DNA from: an uncultured Coriobacteriales bacterium
Lineage (GTDB): Bacteria > Actinomycetota > Coriobacteriia > Coriobacteriales > UMGS124
NCBI GenBank assembly: GCA_934636245.1
Contig: CAKUAI010000001.1
Coordinates: 248,001-312,000, forward strand
Direction of reading: 5' to 3'
DNA: 64,000 bases
Shown here: positions 27,255 to 36,207 of the stretch, one piece after another
Position numbering within the stretch: the stretch's first letter is position 1
Layout: each line of letters starts with the position of its first letter
The notes under the pieces: model-generated
The model's input: only the letters and a program-made list of their open reading frames with translations
Databases searched by the model: none
What the model was told of the DNA's origin: nothing
Made by a program: the position numbers and the translations under genes

Positions 27255-27678
27255 GTTTTCCGCCCCCAACCTGCTGCAAGGCACCGTGGCCGCCGTGAAG
27301 GAGGGCGCCGTAAACGGCGTCGTCTCCATCGAGACTCCCGCGGGCTTCATCAAGGCCGACGTCTCGATGGCCGCCATTCGCGAGCTTGGCCTGCGTGAGG
27401 GCGCGCGTGCCGCTGCGCTCATCAACGCTCCCGACGTGCTGCTCGAAGTGGGGGAGGGCTTCGGCTTCTCCCTTTCGGCGGGCAACGGGTTCCCCGGCAA
27501 GGTCACCCGCATCGAGCGCGGTGCCGTGAGCGCCCACGTGTTGGTGCAGCTGCCCTGCGGCTGCAGCCTTGTGAGCGACGTCACCCTTGACGATGTCGAC
27601 ATGCTCGGCCTGATGCCGGGCTCTGCTGTCTTCGCTGCGGTAAGTTCCAACGACGTTGTCGTGTCGTGCGAGGAATAA
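27247..27678 (+). CDS. Tandem Mop/TOBE-domain protein, putative molybdate or pterin binding
   Basis: 143 residues from the ATG at 27247, five nt after GGGAG within the end of murE. Two repeats of about 68 residues are visible: NLLQGTVAAVKEGAVNGVVS and GNGFPGKVTRIERGAVSAHV, each followed by a strand-rich part ending in VSMAAIRELGLREGARAAAL or VTLDDVDMLGLMPGSAVFAA. This is the Mop fold of cytoplasmic molybdate stores and ModE-type proteins. No molybdate transport gene is near. The overlap with murE implies co-translation, an odd pairing. Confidence 0.8.
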   Translation: MYKFSAPNLLQGTVAAVKEGAVNGVVSIETPAGFIKADVSMAAIRELGLREGARAAALINAPDVLLEVGEGFGFSLSAGNGFPGKVTRIERGAVSAHVLVQLPCGCSLVSDVTLDDVDMLGLMPGSAVFAAVSSNDVVVSCEE

Positions 27679-27751
27679 AGGGTATATAGTGGTGCAAGAT
27701 AGCGTTGCCGGGCAGTCCTGGCAGCTAGGTCGTGAGTAAAGGAGTTGCACC

Positions 27752-28219
27752 ATGCTGTACTCGAAGATCATGGTTCCTTACGACGGTTCCGACCACGCCA
27801 AGGAGGCCGTGCGCTACGCCAAGGAGCTCGCCGCCCTCAACCCCGAAGCCACTGTCGATGTTATTCAGGCGCTTTCCGTTGGTGCCATGGATTTCCAGGC
27901 AACGTATTCCGACGGCGTTTATTATGGCCAGATTGACTATGAGCAGTATAAGCAGCTCCTCGATGCCACCGTTGCCGCTGCCAAGAAGGCCATGTTGGAC
28001 AGTTTGGGCGACAGTCTTGACGAGCTGGGAGAGCGCGCAACTGTTGAGGTCGTGCCTGGTAATGCCCTTGCCGCCGTGCTTGCCGATTATGCCAAGCATC
28101 ACGGCGTCGACCTGATTGTCATGGGTCGCCGTGGTCTGGGCGCTATTCGCGGCATGCTTGGCAGCGTGAGCTACAGCCTCCTGCGTGAGACCGAAATCCC
28201 GGTCCTCACGGTAAAGTAG
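27752..28219 (+). CDS. Universal stress protein, UspA family
   Basis: 155 residues, one domain. The N-terminus KIMVPYDGSDHAKEAVRYAK and the ATP-binding loop GRRGLGAIRGMLGSVSYSLL (G-2x-G-9x-G-S) are diagnostic, and EIPVLTVK is the usual C-terminus. AAAGGAG precedes the ATG. A TATATAGT-like -10 lies about 60 nt upstream (near 27683). A terminator follows, so it is monocistronic. It probably binds ATP and responds to stress or growth arrest. Confidence 0.93.
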   Translation: MLYSKIMVPYDGSDHAKEAVRYAKELAALNPEATVDVIQALSVGAMDFQATYSDGVYYGQIDYEQYKQLLDATVAAAKKAMLDSLGDSLDELGERATVEVVPGNALAAVLADYAKHHGVDLIVMGRRGLGAIRGMLGSVSYSLLRETEIPVLTVK

Positions 28220-28262
28220 ATTGCGTGTAACGCAAGGCCCCGCAAGTTTTGATGCGAGATTG

Positions 28263-28302
28263 AGCCGCCCAGGCTTCCATATGGAGGTCTGGGCGGTTTT
28301 TT
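28263..28302 (+). terminator. Terminator after universal stress protein
   Basis: CCGCCCAG and CTGGGCGG form the outer stem, extended inward by a palindromic TTCCATATGGAG region, and are followed by six Ts. It is a strong intrinsic terminator 45 nt after the stop. Confidence 0.92.
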
Positions 28303-28362
28303 GATAAGAAAGATGTGACCTGAGGCGGGCGCAGTCCGTCAATGGAGATGAAGGGAGGCAGT

Positions 28363-28923
28363 TTGGAGGATTCGGATATTGTCAAGCTGTACTGGAAGCG
28401 CTCCGAGCGCGCCATCAGCGAGACGAAAACAAAATACGGCATGTTTTGCCGCAGTGTCGCGTTTCGCATTTTGCGCGACTCCCAAGATGCTCAGGAATGC
28501 GAGCAGGACACCTACCTGCGCGCTTGGAACGCCATGCCGCCCCAGCGACCCAGCGTTCTTCAGGCATTTCTTGGCAAGATCGCGCGCAACGCCGCACTTG
28601 ACCGCTGGCGTGAGAGCAAGGCTGAGAAGCGCGGGCAGGGTCAGGTTCCCGTGATGATCGACGAGCTCGCCGAATGCCTGCCCGACGGCAGCGGTGTCTT
28701 TGCCGGCACGTCTGAGGTCGAGCTCGTGGCGCTGCTCAACGCCTTTTTGGAGCAGGCCCCCCGCGAGCAGCGGCATTTCTTTGTGCGACGCTACTGGTAT
28801 GGCGACACGGTTGCCGAGATTGCCAGCGCCTATGGGGCAACCGAGAGCAAGGTGAAGATGACGCTTGCGCGCATGCGTGAAGAGCTCAAGGCCGTTTTGA
28901 CACGTGGAGGTGTTGCTCTGTGA
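28363..28923 (+). CDS. ECF-type RNA polymerase sigma factor
   Basis: 186 residues from a TTG at 28363, four nt after AAGGGAGG, giving the family-like start EDSDIVKLYWKRSERAISE. An in-frame ATG at 28342 would add seven residues but lacks a Shine-Dalgarno. Region 2 is CRSVAFRILRDSQDAQECEQDTYLRAWNAMP. Region 4 is FVRRYWYGDTVAEIASAYGATESKVKMTLARMREELK, with a helix-turn-helix. Its last four bases overlap the start of the membrane protein that follows, which is probably its anti-sigma factor. Confidence 0.92.
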   Translation: MEDSDIVKLYWKRSERAISETKTKYGMFCRSVAFRILRDSQDAQECEQDTYLRAWNAMPPQRPSVLQAFLGKIARNAALDRWRESKAEKRGQGQVPVMIDELAECLPDGSGVFAGTSEVELVALLNAFLEQAPREQRHFFVRRYWYGDTVAEIASAYGATESKVKMTLARMREELKAVLTRGGVAL

Positions 28924-30047
28924 CGAGCGAAGAGAAAAACGAACAGTCGCTTCGCCTGCTTGCGGCGCTGGGCGACATCGACGATCGCTTCGTGATTGAA
29001 GCGTCGTGTCCCGAGGCGACGGGCTCCGTTGGGGAACAATCGGTCGCGAACGAAGACGAAAGAGAGACGAAGCTGTCGCAAGAAGGCGATATGCAAAAGG
29101 GCGCGGCTGCCGTAAAAGCGCAGGACGCCGAGGTGCCTGCCAGCGTGTTTGCCGATTCGATGTCGGAAGTCGAAAGGTGCGACGATGTGTCTGCCGGGAA
29201 GGCGCCCCGCAGCGCGCCCGCCGGGAAGGCGTCCGTCAACGCCTCCTCTGGCAAGACGCCAGGCAAAGTCCTGCGTTTCACGCCCCAGCGCGTGCGTGCT
29301 TTGGCGGGCGTGGGAATCGCGGCTTGTCTGCTTGTTGCCGGCGCGATCGTGTTTGCCCGTCCCGAGATGCTCGGCCTCAACAATCCCCGGCCCAGCGAGC
29401 CTGCGATGACGCAAGACCAATCGAGCGATTCACTGCCCTCCGAAGAGGCAACGCCTGAAGCTGCCATGCCTGAGGATGCTGCAGCCGATAGCGAGGATGC
29501 TGGCGTGATGGCGGCGAGCGAATCCGCTGTCATGGCGTTTTCCGACGACGGGGGGCAGGGGGCTCCGCTGGCCCGTGCCGTCCAGGATGCCGAGGAGGGC
29601 GAGGTCGCGCAGGATTCCGCAGCAGCATCTGGTGCTATGACGACCCTCGCTAACCCCTGGCAGGAGTGCGCGAGCATGGCGCAGGCGGAGTCGCTTGCGG
29701 GGTTCTCGTTTGCCATCGACGCCGCTGCCTTGCCAGAGGGTTATGGCCCCGAGGCCGCATACATCCAGGTTATTGCAGGCGCCATGCTTGAAGTTGACTA
29801 CGACGGCGAGCGCGGTGGATCGGTTTGCCTGCGCAAGGCTGTGGGTACCGACGACGTAAGCGGCGACTACAACAGCTACGATCTCACACAAACGAACCGT
29901 ATCGCGGGGCAAGACGTGACCCTGCGCGGGGCAGAAGACGCCTGGTACGTGGCTACCTGGACGCGCGACGGGTATTCCTTTGCGATTGTCTCCACGTCTG
30001 CTCTCACAATGTCCCAGGTTGAGACTCTTGTGGCGGGCTTGAGGTAA
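28920..30047 (+). CDS. Membrane-anchored anti-sigma-like protein with extracytoplasmic domain
   Basis: 375 residues from a GTG at 28920 after GGAGGTG, overlapping the sigma gene by 4 nt (GTGA). Residues 1-120 are cytoplasmic and mostly low-complexity, with a helical start (NEQSLRLLAALGDIDDRFV) that could grip the sigma factor. One membrane helix lies near 127-146 (LAGVGIAACLLVAGAIVFA). An acidic Ala/Ser/Glu linker follows. The last 125 residues form a compact domain (AALPEGYGPEAAYIQVIAGA, then RDGYSFAIVSTSALTMSQVE) like DUF4367 sensor domains. No Cys-His zinc motif is present, so it is not a ZAS-type anti-sigma factor. Role is inferred from gene order. Confidence 0.8.
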   Translation: MTSEEKNEQSLRLLAALGDIDDRFVIEASCPEATGSVGEQSVANEDERETKLSQEGDMQKGAAAVKAQDAEVPASVFADSMSEVERCDDVSAGKAPRSAPAGKASVNASSGKTPGKVLRFTPQRVRALAGVGIAACLLVAGAIVFARPEMLGLNNPRPSEPAMTQDQSSDSLPSEEATPEAAMPEDAAADSEDAGVMAASESAVMAFSDDGGQGAPLARAVQDAEEGEVAQDSAAASGAMTTLANPWQECASMAQAESLAGFSFAIDAAALPEGYGPEAAYIQVIAGAMLEVDYDGERGGSVCLRKAVGTDDVSGDYNSYDLTQTNRIAGQDVTLRGAEDAWYVATWTRDGYSFAIVSTSALTMSQVETLVAGLR

Positions 30048-30140
30048 GACTTTCGCCTTGCAAGTGACATGGCGGGCTTTCTTCTCTTGGCAAAAGGGGA
30101 GTATCATCGTGCCCAACTTTTGCCAACAAGGAGGCCTGCC

Positions 30141-31976
30141 ATGTCTGCTGTTGAAAGCCAGTCCCTGCATCCCTTCTGCGCCGTGCCCCTGTGGGAGTGC
30201 AATCGCCGACTTGCGCGCGTGGCGCAAGGCTTGGAGCCGGCGGACCTTGTGATTCGCGACTGCCGTCTTGTTGATGTGTGCACCCGCGAGGTCCTCGAAC
30301 ACACTGACATTGCTATCGCAGCTGGTAGAGTTGCCTATGTGGGTATTGCTCCCCATACCGCGCAGCACTGCGTGGGGCCTGACACGCGCGTGATCGACGC
30401 GGCGGGCGATTATGTGGCGCCGGGCTTTCTCGACGGGCACATGCATGTCGAGAGCTCCATGGTGGGGCCTTCCGAGTATGCGCGCGCCGTTGTGCCGCAC
30501 GGTACCGTGGGCGTGTATTACGACCCGCATGAGGCATGCAACGTGGCGGGCCTGGCTGCGGTGCAGCAGATGGCGGCCGACGCCGAGCGTGTGCCGCTCA
30601 AATTTATGCTTACCACGCCCAGCTGCGTGCCTGCGGTACCGGGCTTTGAAGACACGGGTTCCGAGGTGGACGCCGCCCAGGTAGAAGAGTCCATGACCTG
30701 GCCCTATACGGTGGGCCTGGGCGAAATGATGAACTACCCTGGCATTCTCACAGGGGCCGACAACCCCGTGGATGAGGTCTGCGCAACCCTGCGGGCGGGC
30801 AAGGTCGTGACAGGGCATTACTCTGTGCCCGAGTGTGACCGTGGGCTCAACGCCTACATTGCCTCGGGTGTGAGCGCCTGCCATGAGTCGGTGCGCGCCG
30901 AGGACGTCGTGGCCAAGACGCGCCTGGGCATGTACGCTCAGATTCGCCAAGGTTCTGCCTGGCACAACCTGCACGATCTTGCCCCTGCCATCGTTGGGCG
31001 CGATATCGACACGCGCTTCTGCTGTCTTGTGACCGACGATTGTCATCCTGAGACCCTGCTCTTGCACGGCCATCTCGACGATGTGCTGCGCTTGGCGGTG
31101 AAGGAGGGAATCGATCCCGTCGAGGCCATCCAGATGGTCACCATCAACACCGCTACGTGCTTTCAGATGCAGGCCGACCTGGGCAGCATCGCGCCTGGCA
31201 AGTGTGCTGATTTGACCTTTATCGAAGATCTCAAGGATTTTCGCGTGAAGCGGACGGTCATTGACGGCTGCATTGTCGCCGAGGACGGTCGTCCCTTGTT
31301 CAATCCCGGACCGTTTGACTGGCCCGATTGGATGACGCGCACCATGCGCCTGGGCGAGCAGATCGGCCAGGAGACGTTCCGCGTCCCGGCGGCCGATTCC
31401 CAAGCCTCGACCGCACTTGTGCGTGCCATTCGCCTGCGCGGCGGCGACACCATCGCCTACGAGGAGCATGTGGAGGTGCCCGTGTGCGACGGGGCACTGC
31501 AGGCTGACCCTGCCTGCGACATCCTCAAGGCGATCGTGTTCGAGCGCCATCATGCCAGCGGCACACATGCCGCGGGATTTGTGTGCGGACTGGGCATCCA
31601 TGGTGCGTTCGCCCAGACGGTTGCCCACGACGCCCACAACCTGCTTGTGGTGGGCGACAACGACGCCGACATGGCGCTTGCGGCAAACGCCCTCGTAGAA
31701 TGCGGCGGTGGCGCGGTTGCTGTGGTGGACGGCGAGATTGTCGCGAAGGTTGCGCTGGGGGTGTGCGGCCTCATGAGCACGGGCGAGGTGAGCGAGGTGG
31801 CAAGTCAGGTGCTCCGCATGCAGCAGGCCTGGGCCGACATGGGGTGCAAGATGCCCTCGCCGTTCATGACGCTGGGCCTGCTCAGCCTCGCCTGCATCCC
31901 GGAGCTTCGCCTCACCAACCGCGGCTACGTCGACTGCACCCAGTTCAAATTCGTCCCACTCGAGGTGGGGGAGTAG
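30141..31976 (+). CDS. ade: Adenine deaminase
   Basis: 611 residues from the ATG at 30141 after AAGGAGG. The metal site shows DGHMHVESS, HGTVGVYYDPHEACNV and GHYSV; the catalytic region has TDDCHPETLLLHGHLDDVLR. The C-terminal domain has KAIVFERHHASG and GFVCGLGIHGAFAQTVAHDAH, normal for the Ade family (about 570-610 residues). It deaminates adenine to hypoxanthine plus ammonia in purine salvage. It has its own short leader and no operon partner; a purine-repressor or riboswitch structure was not evident in the 90 nt upstream. Confidence 0.94.
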   Translation: MSAVESQSLHPFCAVPLWECNRRLARVAQGLEPADLVIRDCRLVDVCTREVLEHTDIAIAAGRVAYVGIAPHTAQHCVGPDTRVIDAAGDYVAPGFLDGHMHVESSMVGPSEYARAVVPHGTVGVYYDPHEACNVAGLAAVQQMAADAERVPLKFMLTTPSCVPAVPGFEDTGSEVDAAQVEESMTWPYTVGLGEMMNYPGILTGADNPVDEVCATLRAGKVVTGHYSVPECDRGLNAYIASGVSACHESVRAEDVVAKTRLGMYAQIRQGSAWHNLHDLAPAIVGRDIDTRFCCLVTDDCHPETLLLHGHLDDVLRLAVKEGIDPVEAIQMVTINTATCFQMQADLGSIAPGKCADLTFIEDLKDFRVKRTVIDGCIVAEDGRPLFNPGPFDWPDWMTRTMRLGEQIGQETFRVPAADSQASTALVRAIRLRGGDTIAYEEHVEVPVCDGALQADPACDILKAIVFERHHASGTHAAGFVCGLGIHGAFAQTVAHDAHNLLVVGDNDADMALAANALVECGGGAVAVVDGEIVAKVALGVCGLMSTGEVSEVASQVLRMQQAWADMGCKMPSPFMTLGLLSLACIPELRLTNRGYVDCTQFKFVPLEVGE

Positions 31977-32123
31977 CGACAAAGGATGCTTGTGCGAGCA
32001 GCTAATTGTTGTCCTGACGTACTCTTTGCGATTTGTCTGTTGGGCCGCGGTGTCGGGGTATGATGTGACCTGCGTGTTTAATCCCTTACTGTGTAGATGC
32101 GGCACATGTATGGAAAGGTGGGC

Positions 32124-33701
32124 ATGAACATGGGCGTGTATCTCAATCCTGGCAACCAGGCCATGGCCATCGACCGCCGGGCTCGCATCTACGTGGACAA
32201 GAGCGGCCTCATCACTCATCTCAACGATCGGGTGTTTGCTGGCGGCGATCGATATGTTTGCGTCAGCCGTCCTCGGCGTTTCGGAAAGACCATGGCGGCA
32301 AGTATGCTGTGCGCATACTACCAGCGTGGCATCGATTCCCATAGCCTGTTTGACGACCTCGCTGTTGCCCAGGGCCCCACATACGCCGCGCACCTCAATG
32401 CCTATGACGTGGTGTATCTCGACATGCGTCAGTTTCTTGGAGAGGCGGGCTGTGCCGCCGCCGTTCCGGCTCTCGTCACGAGTAAATTGGTTTCTGAGCT
32501 GGCCAAAGCGTTTCCTGGCGCAGTCGAGCCGGGTCATGGCAGCTTATTCGAGGCTTTCTCTCTTGCTGCTGCCTCCGAGCCTGGTCATCCGGGCTTTGTC
32601 TTTGTTATCGACGAATGGGATGCGGTGTTTCGCGAGGCCCAGCATGACGTTGCCGCCCAGGAGGCATTCATCGGATTCCTGCGCGACCTGCTCAAGGACA
32701 AGCCCTACGTCGCACTTGCCTATATGACGGGCATTCTTCCCATCAAAAAATATGGCACTCATTCGGTGCTCAACATGTTTGACGAGCTCTCTATGACGGC
32801 TCCGGGTGATTTGGCCTCGTATTTCGGCTTCACTGAAGACGAGACGCGCGCATTGTGCGATGTGTGGAACATGGACTTTTCCGAGGTCAAACGCTGGTAC
32901 GACGGCTATCTGCTGAGCGGTATGCATATGTATAGCCCACGCTCGGTGGCGCTGGCCCTCGCAAAGGGGCGTTGCTCGGATTATTGGACCTCCACGGAGA
33001 CATACGAGGCGCTGCAGACCTACATCGACCTTGATTTTGACGGGTTGAGGCAGGCTGTGGTTTCAATGTTGGCCGATGAGCCCCAGAAGCTCGACACCAC
33101 GACCTTTGCCAACGACATGACAACGTTCAAGCGCAAAGACGACGTGCTCACTCTCTTGGTTCATCTCGGCTACCTTGGGTATGACGAGCAGGTAGAGTTG
33201 GCGTTTATCCCCAATGAGGAAATCCGCCGCCAGTATGTATCTGCCCTGGTAACGGGAAAGAGAACGCAGCTTGCCCACCTCATACAGAATTCCGACCATC
33301 TGCTGCAGGCGACTCTCGCCGGAGATGCCGAGCAGGTTGCCCGTGCGCTTGAGGAAGCGCATGACTCGGCGGCTGCGCCGCTCTTTTACAATAACGAACA
33401 GGCTTTGCGTGCGGCAGTCAAGCTCGCCTACATCTCGGCTGTCGACGAGTACGTTACTATCGAGGAGCTTCCCAGCGGTAAAGGCTTTGCCGACGTTGTG
33501 TATATCCCAAAGCCTTCATCGCAGCTTCCGGCCTTGCTAGTCGAGCTCAAGTGGAATAAACCTGTTGACGGTGCTGTTGAGCAGGTCAAGCAGCGTGATT
33601 ACCCCCAGGTTCTGCGCAACTGGGGCGGTCCAGTCCTACTCGTTGGCATCTCGTATGATGAGAAGACGAAACGACATGAGGCGTGCATTGAACGCGTGTG
33701 A
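32124..33701 (+). CDS. AAA-ATPase-like / PD-(D/E)XK nuclease-like protein (DUF1703 type), copy 1
   Basis: 525 residues from the ATG at 32124, after GAAAGG; an ATG six bases on is an alternative. The N-terminus has VDKSGLITHLNDRVF and the variant P-loop SRPRRFGKTMAAS. Walker B is FVFVIDEWDAVF. The C-terminal part carries a PD-(D/E)XK-like core: GFADVVYIP (Asp) and LLVELKWNK (E-x-K) with downstream Gln. This family is widespread in gut anaerobes; a defence or DNA-processing role is suspected but unproven. A second, diverged copy lies at 56514. The GNAT gene that follows overlaps its end by 26 nt. Confidence 0.85.
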   Translation: MNMGVYLNPGNQAMAIDRRARIYVDKSGLITHLNDRVFAGGDRYVCVSRPRRFGKTMAASMLCAYYQRGIDSHSLFDDLAVAQGPTYAAHLNAYDVVYLDMRQFLGEAGCAAAVPALVTSKLVSELAKAFPGAVEPGHGSLFEAFSLAAASEPGHPGFVFVIDEWDAVFREAQHDVAAQEAFIGFLRDLLKDKPYVALAYMTGILPIKKYGTHSVLNMFDELSMTAPGDLASYFGFTEDETRALCDVWNMDFSEVKRWYDGYLLSGMHMYSPRSVALALAKGRCSDYWTSTETYEALQTYIDLDFDGLRQAVVSMLADEPQKLDTTTFANDMTTFKRKDDVLTLLVHLGYLGYDEQVELAFIPNEEIRRQYVSALVTGKRTQLAHLIQNSDHLLQATLAGDAEQVARALEEAHDSAAAPLFYNNEQALRAAVKLAYISAVDEYVTIEELPSGKGFADVVYIPKPSSQLPALLVELKWNKPVDGAVEQVKQRDYPQVLRNWGGPVLLVGISYDEKTKRHEACIERV

Positions 33702-34260
33702 TTTGAATTACGATGGGACGACGCTTACCTGCTCCGACTTCGATGAGATGGCGGCTATGGAGGCGCGTTTTTATGGCGAGGACCTCATCACGCCTGCTGA
33801 GGAGTCGTGGCATTGGTACGAACGCTATCCGTTTACCATTGTTGCTGCGCGAGGAGAGCGGGGAGAGATTGCAGGGTTCGTCAACCTGTTTCCGGTGAAC
33901 GAGAGCGTGCATGCGGCTATTCTCGACGGTGCCTTCAACGACGCGAATCTCACGACGGACGAGGTGGTCGACCCTTGGGCGCAGGGGGCTGACCCCGAGC
34001 CACTGCATATGTTCCTCAGCTGCGTTGTGGTCGATGTACCCTGGCAGGGCAGCGGCCTGGCGTACCGCCTTGTTGCCCAAGCGGCCGCGCAGTATGCCGA
34101 CTTCGCTGCTCGCATCGCTGACGTCACCATCGACACGGCAACTCCCGACGGTGCCGGCCTTGCCCGCAACCTGGGCTTCACCTCTGCCTGCCTCTCCGAC
34201 CATGGCACTCAAATATGGCAATCTAACTGGGAGAATTTCCTCGCGCACATCCGATGCTAA
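33676..34260 (+). CDS. GNAT-family acetyltransferase-like protein
   Basis: 194 residues if started at the ATG at 33676; there is no strong Shine-Dalgarno, so nearby starts (33658 ATG, 33688 TTG) are possible. The core shows the GNAT pattern: EIAGFVNLFPVNE strand, LHMFLSCVVVDVPWQGSGLA (the acetyl-CoA loop region with a degenerate Q-x-x-G-x-G/A: QGSGLAYRL), then DTATPDGAGLARNLGFTSAC. The substrate is unknown. The start lies 26 nt inside the end of the AAA/PD-(D/E)XK gene, so the two are co-transcribed and may work together. Confidence 0.78.
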   Translation: MRRALNACDLNYDGTTLTCSDFDEMAAMEARFYGEDLITPAEESWHWYERYPFTIVAARGERGEIAGFVNLFPVNESVHAAILDGAFNDANLTTDEVVDPWAQGADPEPLHMFLSCVVVDVPWQGSGLAYRLVAQAAAQYADFAARIADVTIDTATPDGAGLARNLGFTSACLSDHGTQIWQSNWENFLAHIRC

Positions 34261-34398
34261 GGGAGGATGCAACCTTCTGTTCAGGGCACTGAACGTTCGG
34301 TTACCCCTCAAACCATTGAAGCCCCGCCTGCCCGAGCGCTAGAGTCTGTCTTGTCCCACGGGGGATGAACGACTTGGTTCGAGTGTTAGGGGAACACT

Positions 34399-36132
34399 AT
34401 GGAACTGAACCGCCGCTCTTTCATTACCGGTACTGTTGCTGCCGCCGTTACCGCCGGCACGGCCGCCACCGCCTTGGCCGATATCGAAGGCGCCAAGAGC
34501 GAGCCTGTCGAGACTGGTGCCGCATGGCTCGAGTACCCCGGCGACATCACTCCCGATGACGAAAAAGAGACCGATGTTCTTGTAATTGGCTGTGGTTTTG
34601 CCGGTTCGGTTGCTGCTGTTTCCGCAGCTGAGAAGGGTGCTCAGGTGACCGTGGTCGAGAAGGCAAGCCAGCCTTCTGGACGCGGTGCCCACATTACGGC
34701 ATTTGGTTCCAAGATTATCCAGGGCATCCTCGACGAGGGCTACATAACCGAGGATCAGATGGATTACGCACAGATTGTGCGCAACTGGATTCGTTGGAGC
34801 CAGGGTCGTCTCAACGAGCGTCACCTGTGGAAGTTTGCCCATAAGTCGGGCGCTTGCATGGATTGGCTGCAAGACAAGCTTGAGGAGCAGGGCCTGCACG
34901 GCACGCTGTGGTGCGACTTCTTCAAGGGCCCGGATTACACCGAGTGGCCCGTTACCCACTTCTTCTATGACGACACCACCGACTTTGTGTATCTCAACGG
35001 CGTGTCGCACGGCTTGGGCATGGACATCATTCTCCCTGCTCTGAAGACCATCGGCGAGGGCATGGGCGTCGACTACATGTTTGACACCCAGGCATTGCGC
35101 CTCGTGCGTCCCGGCAATGAGGGTGCGGTAACCGGTGCCATTGTCCAGAACGAGGACGGCACCTACACGCAGATCAATGCCCAGACCGTCATCCTGGCAG
35201 CCGGCGACTATTCGGCCGATACCGACATGATGAACACGTACAACCCTTGGGCGCTCAAGGCGGCCGACGAGCGCCTCTACATTCCGCAGTGGGTCAACAC
35301 GGGCGATATGCACAAGGCTGCACTCTGGATTGGTGCGGCCATGCAGAAGAACGATTCGCATGCCGCATGCATGCACCTGGAGTCTGGCGCTCAGAGCTAC
35401 AACTTCCTCCATGTAAACGGCAAGGGCGAGCGTTTCATGAACGAGGACGTGAACACGCAGTCCAAGTCTTCGGGCAAGGCCCTGTGGGGAGATAAGCGCG
35501 CGTTTACCATCTACGATGCCCATGGCCTCGAAAAGCTTGGCAAGCAGTGCGAGGACGGCCTGGCTGGCGGCATCTCCAATGGTCAGCAGTATCGTCGCTT
35601 CGGCACTCCGTTTGACTTTGATGTTGAGAACAAGCTGCTCCAGGCCAAGATCGACGACGGCAACATCGTTGTGGCCGATACTCTGGAGGAGCTCGCAGAA
35701 AAGATGAACGTGCCTGCCGACACCTTCATCGCTACCGTTCAGCGCTATAACGACCTGGTCGATCTGGGTGAGGACCTCGATTATGGCAAGCGCGCCGAAA
35801 TCATGATCAAGGTTGAGGAACCGCCCTTCTATGCCGGCGCTCTCAAGGCCACGCTTCTTTCCGCCTCCGGTGGCCTGCATTGCGATGAGACCTGCCATGT
35901 GCTCGACGCCAATGACGAGGTCATCCCTGGCCTGCTCGTTTGCGGCACCAACGCCGGTGACTTCCACGGCTCGGGCGACTATCCCACCATTTGCCCCGGC
36001 ATCAACCACGGTCGTTGCCTTACCTTTGGTCGCATTGCGGGTATCGAGGCAGCTGGCGGCACCGACGATGAGATTGCCGATTACGACCTCACAATGCCTG
36101 CCGGTGGAGGCATTGGCCGTTCGACCCTGTAG
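34399..36132 (+). CDS. Tat-exported FAD flavoprotein reductase without FMN domain
   Basis: 577 residues. Twin-arginine signal NRRSFITGT (R5-R6) with ALA cleavage near 27. The FAD domain begins near residue 57 with LVIGCGFAGSVAAVSAAEKG (GCGFAG at 64-69) and ends with PGLLVCGTNAGDFHGSGDYP and GINHGRCLTFGRIAG, the usual C-terminal FAD contact. Unlike the genes at 1050 and 37420 it has no covalent-FMN domain, so it must receive electrons from a separate partner. Substrate unknown. AGGGGA precedes the ATG. A terminator and a convergent LysR gene follow. Confidence 0.9.
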   Translation: MELNRRSFITGTVAAAVTAGTAATALADIEGAKSEPVETGAAWLEYPGDITPDDEKETDVLVIGCGFAGSVAAVSAAEKGAQVTVVEKASQPSGRGAHITAFGSKIIQGILDEGYITEDQMDYAQIVRNWIRWSQGRLNERHLWKFAHKSGACMDWLQDKLEEQGLHGTLWCDFFKGPDYTEWPVTHFFYDDTTDFVYLNGVSHGLGMDIILPALKTIGEGMGVDYMFDTQALRLVRPGNEGAVTGAIVQNEDGTYTQINAQTVILAAGDYSADTDMMNTYNPWALKAADERLYIPQWVNTGDMHKAALWIGAAMQKNDSHAACMHLESGAQSYNFLHVNGKGERFMNEDVNTQSKSSGKALWGDKRAFTIYDAHGLEKLGKQCEDGLAGGISNGQQYRRFGTPFDFDVENKLLQAKIDDGNIVVADTLEELAEKMNVPADTFIATVQRYNDLVDLGEDLDYGKRAEIMIKVEEPPFYAGALKATLLSASGGLHCDETCHVLDANDEVIPGLLVCGTNAGDFHGSGDYPTICPGINHGRCLTFGRIAGIEAAGGTDDEIADYDLTMPAGGGIGRSTL

Positions 36133-36163
36133 GGATTGCTGGTCAAAAGAGCTTGTTTAAATT

Positions 36164-36192
36164 GGGGCGCCCGAATCACCGGGTGCCCCTTT
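36164..36192. terminator. Terminator between flavoreductase and LysR gene
   Basis: GGGGCGCCCG (36164-36173) pairs with CGGGTGCCCC (36180-36189) around a short loop, followed by TTT. It separates convergent genes and may act in both directions. Confidence 0.75.
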
Positions 36193-36207
36193 GCATGGCT
36201 GGGTGAA

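Noticed and set aside
29430..32537. 1035-codon open frame on the minus strand
   Set aside because: It lies antisense to the anti-sigma-like and adenine deaminase genes and crosses several gene borders. Long antisense frames are expected in GC-rich DNA with strong codon bias; composition is His/Gly/Ala-rich and family-like motifs are absent.
34366..34390. tRNA T-loop-like GGTTCGAG
   Set aside because: No acceptor, D or anticodon stems can be drawn around it; it lies in the leader of the flavoreductase gene. No tRNA gene was seen in the window.
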